The translations under genes and the position numbers were made by a program. From assembly GCA_036583965.1 (NCBI GenBank), contig JAZBQD010000025.1, forward strand, positions 12,664,300 to 12,728,299: a DNA stretch of 64,000 bases, given 5' to 3'. This DNA is from Prunella strophiata. Its lineage: Eukaryota; Chordata; Aves; Passeriformes; Prunellidae. Shown piece by piece: positions 32,001 to 39,340 of the stretch. How positions within the stretch are numbered: position 1 is the first letter of the stretch; every line of letters starts with the position of its first letter. Under the pieces are notes generated by a model that searched no databases, was not told the origin of the DNA, and saw nothing but the letters and a program-made list of their open reading frames with translations.

Positions 32001-34491
32001 TCCCTCCCTCCAGGTAAGCAGGGCACCTCTGCCCCTGGGGAATCCCTAACTCCAGGTAAGCACAGCCACCTCTGTCCCTGGGCAATCCCTCCCTCCAGGT
32101 AAGCACAGCCACCTCTGCCCCTGGGCAATCCCTCCCTCCAGGTAAGCACAGCCACCTCTGCCCCTGGGGAGTCCCTCCCTCCAGGTAAGCACAGCCACCT
32201 CTGCCCCTGGGAAGTCCCTCCCTCCAGGTAAGCAGGGCACCTCTGCCCCTGGGCAATCCCTAACTCCAGGTAAGCACAGCCACCTCTGCCCCTGGGGAGT
32301 CCCTCCCTCCAGCTCTCAGGTCCTGAGCTGCCTCTCCAGGAATCACTGCAGTGATTTTCCATGGGAAGCAGCTGCTGTGGATGGAGGAGGCTCTGCACAG
32401 TGTGAGGTGTTGCTGTGCTGGATTTCAGCGTGTTCTGTGTCTCACAGGGACCTCGTGTCCCCAGCTGTGACCTGCCACAGGGGCTGTGTGCTCTGAGCCA
32501 TGGGCTCGGTTTGGCACAGGCACTAATGACCTGTCCCTCTCTCCACAGCCCTGCTCCTGCTCTACGATGTCACCAACAAAGCTTCCTTTGACAACATCCA
32601 GGTACAGCAGCAGCCCCGGCCCCTCCTGCTGCCCCTCAGGTGTGACTGGCTGGGATGTGCTTGTGGGCTCGTTCAGGAGCTGTGTGCTGCTGTGCTCACT
32701 TGCAGAAGGGCTCTGGTTACTGCTGAGCACCTACAAGGACAGGCAGGGGGACAGGCAGAGAAGGTTTTCCCTTTCACAGCACATAAAGGGTGATGGATTC
32801 ACTGCTGCTCACACCACGGGGTCAGGGATTACAGGGAATTAGAGCAGGTTTGATTGGATTAGGCTGGATTAGAGGGCAGAGAAGCCACCCCATGGCTCAG
32901 GGAGGCAGGTTCAGGTGCCTGCTGGAGCAGTGTGCTCGGCACAGGGGCAGCACGTGCAGCACATGGGCACAGGGCACATCCCAGAGCCAACCCTCGGCCT
33001 GGCCCTCTGAAAGGAGGTTCAGTCTGAACTTCCCAGGTGAGGGGGAATTGGGGTCAAAGCCCTGCAAGCAGCCCTGGGCAGATGGAGTGGGCAGGAGGGT
33101 CAGAAGGCTGATGTTACCCTGGGAAATGGGGATCTGGTAGCAGCCAGTGAGGTGCTGGGCTTGCTTGGCAATGTGGGTCCCCCGGGGTACCCCTTGTTGA
33201 CAGGGATCATCCCTGGCATTGCTTGGGATGGCAGCATTGCCTGCTGAGGGTGCCCATGCCAGGGCTGGGGCAGCTCCCCATCATTCCCATTCCTGGAGCC
33301 ATTGCCAACCCCTCTCTTTGGCTGTGTCCCTCCAGGCTTGGCTGACAGAGATCCATGAATACGCACAGCAGGATGTGGTCCTCATGTTACTGGGAAACAA
33401 GGTGAGCCTGAACCCAGGGCTTTGCCAGAGCCTCCTCTTCCTCCCATGCTGGAGCCACAGGCAGGAGAGCCTGGCTGGGCACAAGGGGACAGGGAGGTAC
33501 ATGCTGGTGATCTTCCAAATCACCACAAATTGCTCCTTGCAGGTGGATTCAGCCCAGGACAGAGTGGTGAAAAGGGAAGATGGGGAGAAGCTTGCCAAGG
33601 TAGGTGAGGTACCTGAGGATGTCCCTGAGGATGTGCACAGGAAATGGTCACCTGGAGACCAGTCTGACTCAAAATACACCTGGGAACACTTGGCTTTTTT
33701 TCCCTTGTCATGCTCTCCCCTTTCTTCTCCTCTGTTCTTCAAGTTTCTACTAACACCTCTTGATTCTTTGTCCTCAAAAATTACTCCCTGAGAGCCCCTG
33801 GGACCACCCTTGGTGGCACTCCTGACAGGGCTGTGTCTCATCCCTCAGGAGTATGGAGTGCCCTTCATGGAGACCAGTGCCAAGAGTGGCCTCAACGTGG
33901 AATTAGCGTTCACAGCCATCGCCAAGTAAGTGACCAGGGCAGTGGCCTTGTCATCCAAAGGAGCTTTAGCAGTGTCCAAGCCACGCTGAGATCAACTGAG
34001 CTGGGCAAGGCAGCTTGGAATCACAGAATCCTGGGATGGCTTGGGTTGGAAGGGACCTTAAAGCCCCTCCAGTCCCATCCCCTGCCACGGCAGGGACACC
34101 TTCCACCATCCCAGGCTGCTCCAAGCCCTGTCAAGTCTGGCTTTGGACACTTCCAGGGATCCAGGGGCAGCCACAGCTTCTCTGGGCAACCTGTGCCAGG
34201 GCCTCACTCTTCTCCCAGGGAAGAATTCCTTCTGACTATCCCATCTATCCCTGCCCTGTCAGGAGAAAGCCATTCCCTGTGTCCTGTCACCCCATGCCCT
34301 TGTCCAAACTCCCTCTCTGGCTCCTTCCAGACAAAATCCTCTCCCTGCAGAAGCAGCAGCTGAGAGTAACACCCTTCCCCTTTACCAGGGAGCTGAAGCA
34401 CAGGTCCATGAAGCTGCCCAACGAGCCCAAATTCAAGCTCCACGACTACGTGAAGAAGGAAGTGCGAGGCTCGGGCTGCTGCAGGTCCTAA
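10808..34491 (+). CDS. RAB26: RAB26, Rab-family small GTPase (9 coding exons)
   Basis: Exons join to a protein of about 264 residues (human RAB26 is about 256). Visible G motifs are GDSGVGKT (P-loop, exon 2), the switch I threonine in FISTVGIDF (exon 2), WDTAGQE (exon 4), NKVD split between exons 6 and 7, and ETSAK (exon 8). The C-terminus ends CCRS, a double-cysteine prenylation site. The N-terminal MSRKK and the long variable N-terminal extension fit RAB26 better than its close relative RAB37. Known role of the family member: a GTP switch on secretory granules and synaptic vesicles that links vesicle clusters to autophagy through ATG16L1. All introns are GT-AG and every junction from exon 2 onward keeps frame. 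Odd points: exon 1 changes frame internally (see exon 1), intron 2 is 17.4 kb, and intron 4 starts with a minisatellite made of splice-donor copies. TRAF7 follows downstream, as in human. Identity is secure; the exact N-terminus is not. Confidence 0.95.
11028..13414 (+). other. RAB26 intron 1
   Basis: 2.4-kb GT-AG intron. It holds an 8-bp CATCCCTG microsatellite at about 11140-11225, a 29-bp unit present twice at 11792-11845, and otherwise plain GC-rich sequence. No internal gene seen. Confidence 0.85.
11138..11228. repeat. 8-bp microsatellite (CATCCCTG)n
   Basis: About ten copies with edge variants (CATCCCTT, TATCCCTT) in RAB26 intron 1, just after the CpG-rich first exon. Confidence 0.85.
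13415..13525 (+). CDS. RAB26: RAB26 coding exon 2 (P-loop, switch I)
   Basis: Exon of 111 nt, 37 codons, phase 0 at both ends. It follows a pyrimidine-rich tract and GCAG, and precedes a GTGAGT donor. It encodes [18 protein letters not shown], containing the nucleotide-binding P-loop, and the FISTVGIDF effector region. Confidence 0.97.
13890..13999. repeat. 55-bp tandem duplication
   Basis: Two near-identical copies, GCTGATGTGGGGCTGTGTTG starting at 13897 and again at 13952, including the flanking ATCTCTGAGGTCT. Recent duplication within intron 2. Confidence 0.9.
14930..15180. promoter_or_regulatory. AT-rich island, candidate conserved non-coding element
   Basis: Sharp drop in GC relative to flanks. 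Contains TGATTGAT at 14973-14980 (PBX/HOX composite type), ATTGATTAG, AATTAGAGTTAATTTACC and CTAATAGAGC. No open frame or repeat family. Conservation could not be tested here. Confidence 0.35.
15830..16115. promoter_or_regulatory. AT-rich island, candidate conserved non-coding element
   Basis: Complex, non-repetitive AT-rich sequence with AATTAATCTGGCATTA and a FOX-like TGTTTGTTTATTATC. Flanked by ordinary GC-rich intron. Enhancer role is inference. Confidence 0.35.
17555..17578. repeat. T-rich tract
   Basis: Run of T broken by single G near its start; it could be a processed-transcript tail remnant but no attached element was recognised. Confidence 0.6.
17839..17993. repeat. 11-bp minisatellite (CCATCCCATCC)n
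   Basis: About 14 copies of CCATCCCATCC and CCATCCCAGCC in RAB26 intron 2. It gives long matched open frames in both directions, which are artefacts. Confidence 0.93.
18480..18565 (+). mobile_element. CR1 LINE 3'-end fragment
   Basis: Sense-strand CR1 tail: TGGATGACCTTTAAGGTCC, then TTCCAACCCAAACTATTCC and ATGTTTCTGTG. Confidence 0.75.
18715..18855 (+). mobile_element. CR1 LINE 3'-end fragment
   Basis: Sense-strand CR1: CTCAAGGACAAGGTGGATGG, AGCAGCCTGGTCTGGTGGAA and CCCTTCCAACCCAAACCATT in the canonical order. Confidence 0.85.
20800..20840. repeat. Pyrimidine tract with mirror symmetry
   Basis: Repeated CCCTTTT/CCCCTTT words form an uninterrupted polypyrimidine mirror-like tract in intron 2, a possible triplex (H-DNA) former. 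Confidence 0.6.
24667..24800 (-). mobile_element. CR1 LINE 3'-end fragment
   Basis: Antisense CR1 tail TAGAATTGTTTAGGCTGGAA followed by AAGACCTTTCAGGTCA. The right boundary is unclear. Confidence 0.6.
24790..25040. promoter_or_regulatory. Candidate conserved non-coding element
   Basis: Non-repetitive AT-leaning sequence with GATAGAGCAATAAATG and GAAGATAAATATGTCGAGC. No open frame of note. Low confidence without alignment. Confidence 0.25.
25510..25740. promoter_or_regulatory. Candidate conserved non-coding element
   Basis: AT-rich island with TAGAAGATGATAAGTCAGTA (GATA and AP-1-like words) and GTTAATTGGGATTTAATG. Distinct from the GC-rich flanks. Confidence 0.3.
26730..26870. promoter_or_regulatory. 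Candidate conserved non-coding element with MEF2-like site
   Basis: GAGCCAATTTAATGCAG, CATCGATCCTTGATC and CTATTTTTGC lie in a non-repetitive stretch of intron 2. Confidence 0.25.
27060..27200. promoter_or_regulatory. Candidate conserved non-coding element
   Basis: Homeobox-like words CCTAATGGCATTTC, CTCATTACTGGCACTAATTA and CACTAATGCCATTTATC cluster within 140 bp. Confidence 0.35.
27425..27510. promoter_or_regulatory. Candidate homeobox-rich element
   Basis: CAGTTAATTGCAAAGC, AATTGATCCATG and GGCTTTAATTAATGAGTTC within 85 bp. Binding is inference. Confidence 0.35.
27845..27960. promoter_or_regulatory. Candidate conserved non-coding element
   Basis: AT-rich stretch with CTCTTAATTGAGGACC, GGTAATTTAATTTTTCC and GTTTATCTGATGTCC. 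Confidence 0.3.
28420..28480 (-). mobile_element. CR1 LINE fragment
   Basis: Antisense CR1 segment TTGGACACTTCCAGGGATGG followed by CTGTCTGGGCAAAC. Confidence 0.6.
28640..28765. promoter_or_regulatory. Candidate homeobox-rich element
   Basis: ACTTTAATTAGGTC, GTCGTAATTAGCGTG and CATGTTAATTAACTCC are three TAATTA cores within about 90 bp. Confidence 0.35.
30962..31003 (+). CDS. RAB26: RAB26 coding exon 3
   Basis: Short exon of 42 nt encoding [14 protein letters not shown], the beta2-beta3 interswitch region. The acceptor is TTTCAG and the donor GTATGT. Human RAB26 has the near-identical [14 protein letters not shown] at this place. Confidence 0.95.
31004..31647 (+). other. RAB26 intron 3
   Basis: 644-bp GT-AG intron between exons 3 and 4. 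An AT-rich stretch at about 31360-31445 (with AATTAATGG) resembles the non-coding islands of intron 2. Nothing else recognised. Confidence 0.7.
31648..31714 (+). CDS. RAB26: RAB26 coding exon 4 (WDTAGQE, switch II)
   Basis: Exon of 67 nt encoding [20 protein letters not shown] plus AH. It contains the DTAGQE motif, whose glutamine helps GTP hydrolysis. It ends in phase 1 at a GTAAGC donor. That donor is the first of fourteen tandem copies of the same donor sequence. Confidence 0.96.
31714..32312 (+). repeat. 42/43-bp minisatellite built on the RAB26 exon 4 splice donor
   Basis: Fourteen consecutive copies of a 42- or 43-bp unit start exactly at the exon 4/intron 4 junction (donor GT at 31715-31716, next at 31757-31758). 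Each copy begins GTAAGC and ends in a pyrimidine tract closing with CCAG, mostly CCCTCCCTCCAG, so each internal boundary reads CAG|GTAAGC. Two unit types alternate irregularly (GGTAAGCAGGGCACC and GGTAAGCACAGCCACC). The last copy ends CCAG at 32312 without a following donor. Confidence 0.95.
32549..32601 (+). CDS. RAB26: RAB26 coding exon 5
   Basis: Exon of 53 nt after CTCCACAG, encoding [18 protein letters not shown] with the first codon split from exon 4. The donor is GTACAG. It keeps frame with exon 4 (67+53 = 120 nt). Confidence 0.96.
32602..33335 (+). other. RAB26 intron 5
   Basis: 734-bp intron with no repeat or gene recognised. Introns 6 (33402-33542) and 7 (33600-33848) are short and featureless. 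Confidence 0.7.
33336..33401 (+). CDS. RAB26: RAB26 coding exon 6
   Basis: Exon of 66 nt, phase 0, encoding [20 protein letters not shown] plus NK. It ends in the first half of the guanine-specificity NKxD motif. Acceptor CCAG, donor GTGAGC. Confidence 0.96.
33543..33599 (+). CDS. RAB26: RAB26 coding exon 7
   Basis: Exon of 57 nt encoding [19 protein letters not shown]. The first VD completes the NKVD motif. Acceptor TTGCAG, donor GTAGGT. Confidence 0.96.
33849..33925 (+). CDS. RAB26: RAB26 coding exon 8 (SAK motif)
   Basis: Exon of 77 nt encoding [20 protein letters not shown] and FTAIA, with the last lysine codon split (AA|G). It contains the G5 ETSAK motif. The donor is a strong GTAAGT. 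Confidence 0.96.
34017..34345 (-). mobile_element. CR1 LINE 3' end, abutting RAB26 exon 9 acceptor
   Basis: Longest CR1 piece in the window, antisense: CACAGAATCCTGGGATGGCT, GGTTGGAAGGGACCTTAAAG, CACTTCCAGGGATCCAGGGG, CTCTGGGCAACCTGTGCCAG, in canonical order. It ends about 40 bp before the exon 9 splice acceptor. Confidence 0.92.
34389..34491 (+). CDS. RAB26: RAB26 coding exon 9 (C-terminus, prenylation site)
   Basis: Last coding exon. It ends SGCCRS followed by TAA at 34489-34491. The CC pair is the expected double geranylgeranylation site; human RAB26 ends CCRP. The acceptor lies only about 40 bp downstream of a CR1 fragment. Confidence 0.96.
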
Positions 34492-36540
34492 GGTGCTTGT
34501 ACAGAGACTCAGGCCCGTGGGCAGTGTGTGCATGTCTGTCTGTGTGTCTGTGTCTGCCCGAGGCCAGCTGAGAGCAGGGCACAGGAGCAGCAGGAAAAGC
34601 TCTCTTGGATTCTGCAGCCCCGTCGCATCCATCGGCTCCGGCTCCCCTGGCCAGCATTCCTGCCCTGCTCACAGGTGGGAGGGGGGTTTGGGAAGGGGCT
34701 GGGGTCTCCTCCTGTGCCTGCTCTGTGAGGCTGCTGTAACCTTTGTGAGAGCCAGGGTGTGATGCAGGGGAACCAACACCTTCTCCCCACCTAGGAGGAA
34801 AAAAGTCCTGATTTTTTTTTCTGGGTAGGAGAAAGTCCTGAATTCCCTTTTCTTTCCCTGTGTACCTGGAATTCAGCTGAGAGCCCTGGCCTGGGCGTGC
34901 AGGAAGGATGTGTTTGAAGGCAGCCATTCTTGTAGTTGCTTTCTCCTGTCTGTCCATCCCTGTGAGGTGGGACACATTTCCACAGTGAGGGATTCTCCTG
35001 CTCCCTGCCAGGCAGAGCTTGGCTGTCCGAGTGAGCTCCTGCACACCTGGCTGTGTACAGAGATTTCTGAATGTTCATCCCTTTGGGAAAGGCTCTGCTT
35101 CTCCTCCTTCCGCCCTTTCTAGTACTTTGAGAAGAAACCTAATGTATTGCAGCTTATTCCAAATACCTTCCTGTAAGTGTGATGGTGTTTTCAGACTGCA
35201 ACAACGCTTTGATATCTTCAAAGTTCTCTTGGGCAGCTCTTTCTTTTCACCGCAGAGAGCTGGGGGGAAGCTGCAGGCAGTGATTTTACAGGCTGCAGAC
35301 TCCTGCCAGCTCTCTTCAAGGGCCTCCTCACCCCTTTGGTCTGTGTCAGGCTTTTGGCTGTTTTTTTGTCAAGCTGCACTTCTCAGTACAAATTTGAATC
35401 TGGATGAAGTGTTTGGCCTTTGGCAATTCTTCCCTTTGAAAACTCCACGCACACATCAGCAGGTGCCCGCTGCGCTGAGCCTGGGTGTCTCCTCCAAATG
35501 AAACAGAATAACCCATCCTCTGCCCTGCAGCCAGCACCAGCCCCCCCAGCTGCTGACTCACATGCCCCTGCCCCTCATTTTTCCTGGGATCTTGGCTCCA
35601 GCACTGCCTTCCTGATGGGCACAAGGAGCCTCTGCAGCTCCCACGTGCTCTGAGCTTCACTCCTCAGGGAGCTACAGCAACACGAGCAGCTAAAACTTCA
35701 CAGGGTGAAAAAAGATCTTAAAATGAACCAGCTTTTTTCCCTAAATAGTATTTTAGGGGAGAGACAAGTCTTAAAATTGTCTGGTTTAAATATTAAAATC
35801 ACCTGTGGAAAACCCATTCCTGCAGGAAGGTTTGCATTCCTGGCAAACCCTGCTGCCAGTCCTGCAGGAGCAGCCAGGTGAGCTCTGTCATGGGGGGGCT
35901 CTCAGGGCACCCCACCCCAGTAATTTGGTTTTGTGTGGGGCAGGATCAGCCTGGCAGAGGCAGCTCCTATTTCCTCATCCTGCCCTTGGAGCAGCAGCAG
36001 CCCAATCCCGAAGTGACAAGGAGTCTCCCTAAAGGCAAAATTTAGGGTTCCTAATGGATTAGGAGTCCTAATGTCAGGTTGCAACCTTCCCTCTCCCTCA
36101 GACTGGCACCTGCCTGGGTTACAAAGCTGACAGCTGCTCACTTCTCTGTGTGGATCTAAAACCAATAAAATCCCCTTTAAATGAGGAAGATGTAAATGTT
36201 TCCCTTTGGAGCACTTCCAGCAGAGGCTTTAGAGCCCTGTTTGTGGTTGAGCCCTAAACTCTGAGCAGGCTCAGCCCCTCTCCCAGTGTGGGACTGGTTT
36301 CCCAGTGCCTGCACTGGCCTGGCCCCAAAGCTCCTCCTCACGGCCCTTCGGGATTTTCCACGGGCCTCTGCTGCCACCACGCGGAACTGCTCAGCGCAGC
36401 GTTAATTATTCCTGTTAATTGCTCAGTGCACCCAGCCACGTGCGAGGACTCGGCCTCACCTGCAACATCCCATTTCTGCTGGCTCTTGTTTACAGCTTTT
36501 GGTTCATTCCTGTTAATAAAGTTTTTAATAATCTCCATGG
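34492..36540 (+). other. RAB26: RAB26 3' untranslated region (inferred)
   Basis: About 2 kb between the stop codon and the likely poly(A) site. No other gene is supported here. A first AATAAA at 36164-36169 could be an earlier alternative poly(A) site. Extent inferred from signals only. Confidence 0.55.
36515..36520 (+). terminator. RAB26 poly(A) signal AATAAA
   Basis: AATAAA followed about 30 bp later by a GT-rich stretch (GTGGTGTTTTGATTG), the usual downstream element. It is the last such signal on the + strand before the antisense snoRNA-host-like unit. Confidence 0.6.
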
Positions 36541-36887
36541 CTACAGTGGTGTTTTGATTGTCTAAACACACTAGAAGTAATATAAATATTTTAGCTCAGC
36601 CTTGAAACCATCTGGATCCACAGAGCAGAACCAGGGTATGAAAGTTTGAAGTGGATATTGGGGGAATTTCTCCCCAAAAGGACTGCCAGGGGCAGTGTTG
36701 TAATCCCCACCCAACCAAAGTGACTGCAAGATTCCAGTCAAGGGAGTGGGGCTGAGAAAAATGCATTAAATTTCAATGCACTTCAGTTCCACTGGGTACC
36801 CACAGGACATTTCTAGTCAGTCTGTGTAAGTACACATCACCCATGGAAATATTGATAAACAGAAGAAAAACACAGACTTTTCAAAGC

Positions 36888-36893
36888 TTTATT
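36888..36893 (-). terminator. Poly(A) signal of the antisense unit
   Basis: AATAAA on the - strand, converging with the RAB26 poly(A) signal about 370 bp away (tail-to-tail). Confidence 0.5.
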
Positions 36894-37444
36894 CACCTGT
36901 AAGCTACAATTTTTTTTTATATAAAAGCCAAAGTAGAAATACAACAGTAAAGCATTCACAATTAAAGATGGTCTTGACAGTGGGAAAACATTATAGGAGT
37001 AACTTGTTATCTTTCACAGAGGTAACAGAAAAAATATTTAAATAGTCCATCTACACACTGCAGCAACTAGAGTTAAGAATGAAAGTCTCTTCTCTCACAC
37101 TACTGCACCCACCACCTTCCAGGATATTCACCTTGAACTAACCCATGAGGGAGAGTAAAAGTCGGGGAATTCTTCCCTCCAGCCCCTCCTGCAGTTTCTT
37201 CTTTGTGCTTCAAGAGCCGCCTCGTTGTAGAGCAGAAGCATTTCCCACAGGGCTCAGTCCCACTTACCGCCAACACCGGAACAGGAGACACCGCGTTTTA
37301 CCGGCCCTCAACGCCGGGGACTGCCGCGGATGGGGCACGGAGCCTCCGGGACGCCGCCACGGCCGCTTCCCGCCGAGCCCTGAGGGGAGAAGGCAGCGCG
37401 TGAGGGGAAGAGTCCGCCCGCCCGCCCAGCCGGGCCGCGGCACT

Positions 37445-37540
37445 GCGGGCCTCAGCCGTGGCTGCTCAGCAGGGGCTGCGGCCGCCCGCCGCCCTCAGAC
37501 GAGGTGTCAGAAAGGTAAATGTGGATCATCATCGGCCCGC
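37445..37540 (-). ncRNA. Box C/D snoRNA candidate (SNORD60-like by position)
   Basis: 96 nt on the - strand. The 5' GCGGGCC pairs perfectly with the 3' GGCCCGC as a 7-bp terminal stem. Box C ATGATGA sits one base inside the stem, box D CTGA is directly against it, and an internal CTGA (37510-37507) can serve as D'. The 3' end is 65 nt from the downstream splice acceptor. No convincing C' box, and no rRNA target could be assigned by eye. Human SNORD60 lies in this syntenic interval, but I could not confirm sequence identity, and GC-rich DNA makes chance stems easier. Confidence 0.55.
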
Positions 37541-37616
37541 CCTCGGTAATATGCCCGTTAGCGGGCCCGCTCCCGCCCGCTCTGCCCCGTCCCGTCCCGC
37601 ACCTCTGGCTGGAAAG

Positions 37617-38017
37617 ACCGCACGCGTCTCACGCTACGTCTTTTATCGCCTCTACGACGCCGCTATTGGTCAGGCTGCTGTGGGCACAGCCAATCGCCAG
37701 CGGTTGGCGTGACCGCCGCCCCGCCTCCCCCAGCACTGATTGGCCGCCGTTCTCCTCTCTGCCAATGGCGACGCGCAGCGCAGCGTGGCCCGAGGCGGCA
37801 GTTTCCACCTTCTGATTGGTCACTGCAGGAGGCCGGGCAGAACCAGTAGCAACAGTGATTGTAGCATGGAATGACTGTGTGCGGGGGATGCTGGGAGTTG
37901 TAGTCCGAGCGGCTCGGCGGCGCGAGCAGGAAGCGGCGCACGGGACTACAAGTCCCGAGGAGCGCTGGGCGCGGCTCTTCCGGGCCGGGCGGCGGGGGGG
38001 GAGCAGGCCCGGGCGCG
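37617..38017. promoter_or_regulatory. Bidirectional CpG promoter with five CCAAT boxes and ZNF143-type sites
   Basis: CCAAT/ATTGG boxes at 37665-37669, 37690-37694, 37739-37743, 37762-37766 and 37815-37819, in mixed orientation and 25-50 bp apart, suggest NF-Y. GATGCTGGGAGTTGTAGTC near 37888-37906 is a ZNF143/SBS-type element, and ACTACAAGTCCC follows at about 37944. CTTCCGG at about 37977 is an ETS site. It serves TRAF7 (+) and the antisense snoRNA-host-like unit (-). Confidence 0.75.
37641..37647 (-). promoter_or_regulatory. TATA-like box of the antisense unit
   Basis: GATAAAA on the - strand, 31 bp upstream of the pyrimidine-initiated CTTTCC start. The spacing is right for a TATA-driven TOP promoter. 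Confidence 0.5.
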
Positions 38018-38066
38018 ATGTGCCGGGACCGGGCACCGGCGCTGCGGCCGCCGCCGCCGCTGGGAG
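38018..38066 (+). other. TRAF7: TRAF7 exon 1 (non-coding for TRAF7), 3' part
   Basis: The transcription start is probably at 37960-38010, so the exon starts upstream of 38018. It ends GGGAG before a GTACGG donor at 38067. An ATG at 38018 opens a short upstream frame that crosses into exon 2 and stops at TAA 47805-47807, before the TRAF7 start. Confidence 0.55.
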
Positions 38067-38558
38067 GTACGGGCGGGCCGGGGGGAGCCGGGCGGGCCGC
38101 GCCGGGCGGCTCCGGGAGGGGAGGGGCCGGGCCGGGCCGGGGGCGCTGGGCCGCGGGCCGGGGAGGCGCCGGCGGAGGCTCCCGGGCTGCCCGGTGCCCG
38201 CCGCCCGCCGTGTCTGGCGGTGCCAGCGGCTCTGCTGGGGCGCTCCGAGCTGCTCGAGCATCATCTGCGCTGTTCCGTCCCCGGTGAATCCCGCCCAGGT
38301 GTCGCTCGCCGCCCCCGCTGCCCTCCCGGGGTGTTCGCTGGGTCTCATCGCAGACTCCGCTTAGCTTTGGCTTTTTCTGCTCAGTTTTGTCGTTTTCTTC
38401 TCCGTTCCCTGTCCGACCGCAGCACGTGTTGCTGCAGGCTCTTTCCTGCTCTCCCAGGAACCTCATTTCGCCGGGGTTTGGGTTCACAATGTACAAAATG
38501 TGGGGTGTCTGGATATGTCTCCGTAGCTGCCGCAGGACACGTGCGGACCAGGCAGCGG

Positions 38559-38599
38559 ATTGTGAATTGTGAATTGTGGATTGTGAATTATGGACTGTG
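38559..38599. repeat. 7-bp tandem repeat (ATTGTGA)n
   Basis: About six units ATTGTGA, ATTGTGG, ATTATGG in TRAF7 intron 1, close to the promoter. Confidence 0.85.
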
Positions 38600-39111
38600 C
38601 CGTCCTCCTCTCGTTTCCATCGGGCTCTCGGGCTCTGTCCCCTCGCCGCTGTCCCGGTGGCAGACGCTGCCGAGCTGGGATCGCCTGGGGAGGTGCTGGT
38701 GCGCTGGGGAGGGAGGATTCCCCTCGGCCCCGCTTCCCTCCGAGCTCTGCCGGACCCAGAGTCAGCCACAGGGCTGGTGAGTGTTACACAGCTGGTTTGG
38801 CGTGCCCACCATGCCCCAGCCCCAGGCTCTTGTCCCTGCCAGGGCGTAGCTGTGTTAAGAGCTGTGACCCAGCAGTTGTTTCTTCCACTTTTTGCCTCTG
38901 TTTCAGTCCCAGCAGTGTGGTTTTGCCTCCCGGTGCGTTTCCCCCCAGCCATGTGTTTCCAGGCTGCACTGAGCAGTCGGGTTCCTCTTGAACAGCTGCT
39001 GCATTTTGGCTTCGAGTGTTTGGCTGCCAGCGAGGATGGTGGGGCTGGCAGGAGAGGGTTTGGGGGTGAAGGCTGGTTCCAGAAAGCCCTTGATGAGTGA
39101 GAGCAGTGTGA

Positions 39112-39340
39112 GATCACGGAATCCCAGAATTGTTGAGGTTGGAAAAGACCTCCAGGACCACTGAGTCCACCCTGTGCCAGCCCTGAGTGCCACATCCAGG
39201 AGTTCCTTGGACATCTCCAAACCTTCCTGGGCAGCCCCTCCCAATTCCTGACAACCCCTTCCATGAAGAAATCCCTCCTGATGTCCAACCTGCACCTCTC
39301 CTGGCAAGGGAAATTCCTAAAACCATGCAGGAAGCTGCAG
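39112..39340 (-). mobile_element. CR1 LINE 3'-end fragment
   Basis: Antisense CR1: AATCCCAGAATTGTTGAGGT, GGAAAAGACCTCCAGGACCA, CTTGGACATCTCCAAACCTT and CATGAAGAAATCCCTCCTGA in canonical order. Confidence 0.88.

Larger units (their letters stand above)
36870..37616 (-). ncRNA. Antisense snoRNA-host-like non-coding gene (SNHG19 position)
   Basis: Minus-strand unit between RAB26 and TRAF7, where human has SNHG19. Read 5' to 3': TATA-like GATAAAA (37647-37641); a TOP-like CTTTCC start at about 37616, 31 bp downstream; a GT donor at 37602-37601 (CAGAG|GTGCGG); a C/D-box snoRNA candidate at 37540-37445; a pyrimidine tract and CTCAG acceptor at 37381-37380; exon 2 from 37379 to 37268; a strong GTAAGTG donor at 37267; and AATAAA at 36893-36888. 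No long conserved open frame. The third-exon acceptor is uncertain (candidates near 37137 and 37071). Hosts of C/D snoRNAs typically have TATA/TOP promoters and place the snoRNA 65-80 nt from the 3' splice site, as here. Identity as SNHG19 rests on position, not on sequence. Confidence 0.6.

Noticed and set aside
31612..32398. Minus-strand frames of 214-237 codons ([14 protein letters not shown] repeats)
   Set aside because: Antisense reading of the 42/43-bp splice-donor minisatellite; 42-bp units keep frame by chance.
10808..34491. RAB37 instead of RAB26
   Set aside because: The MSRKK start, NKVLTVDG exon, CCRS terminus and TRAF7 as the downstream neighbour all fit RAB26.
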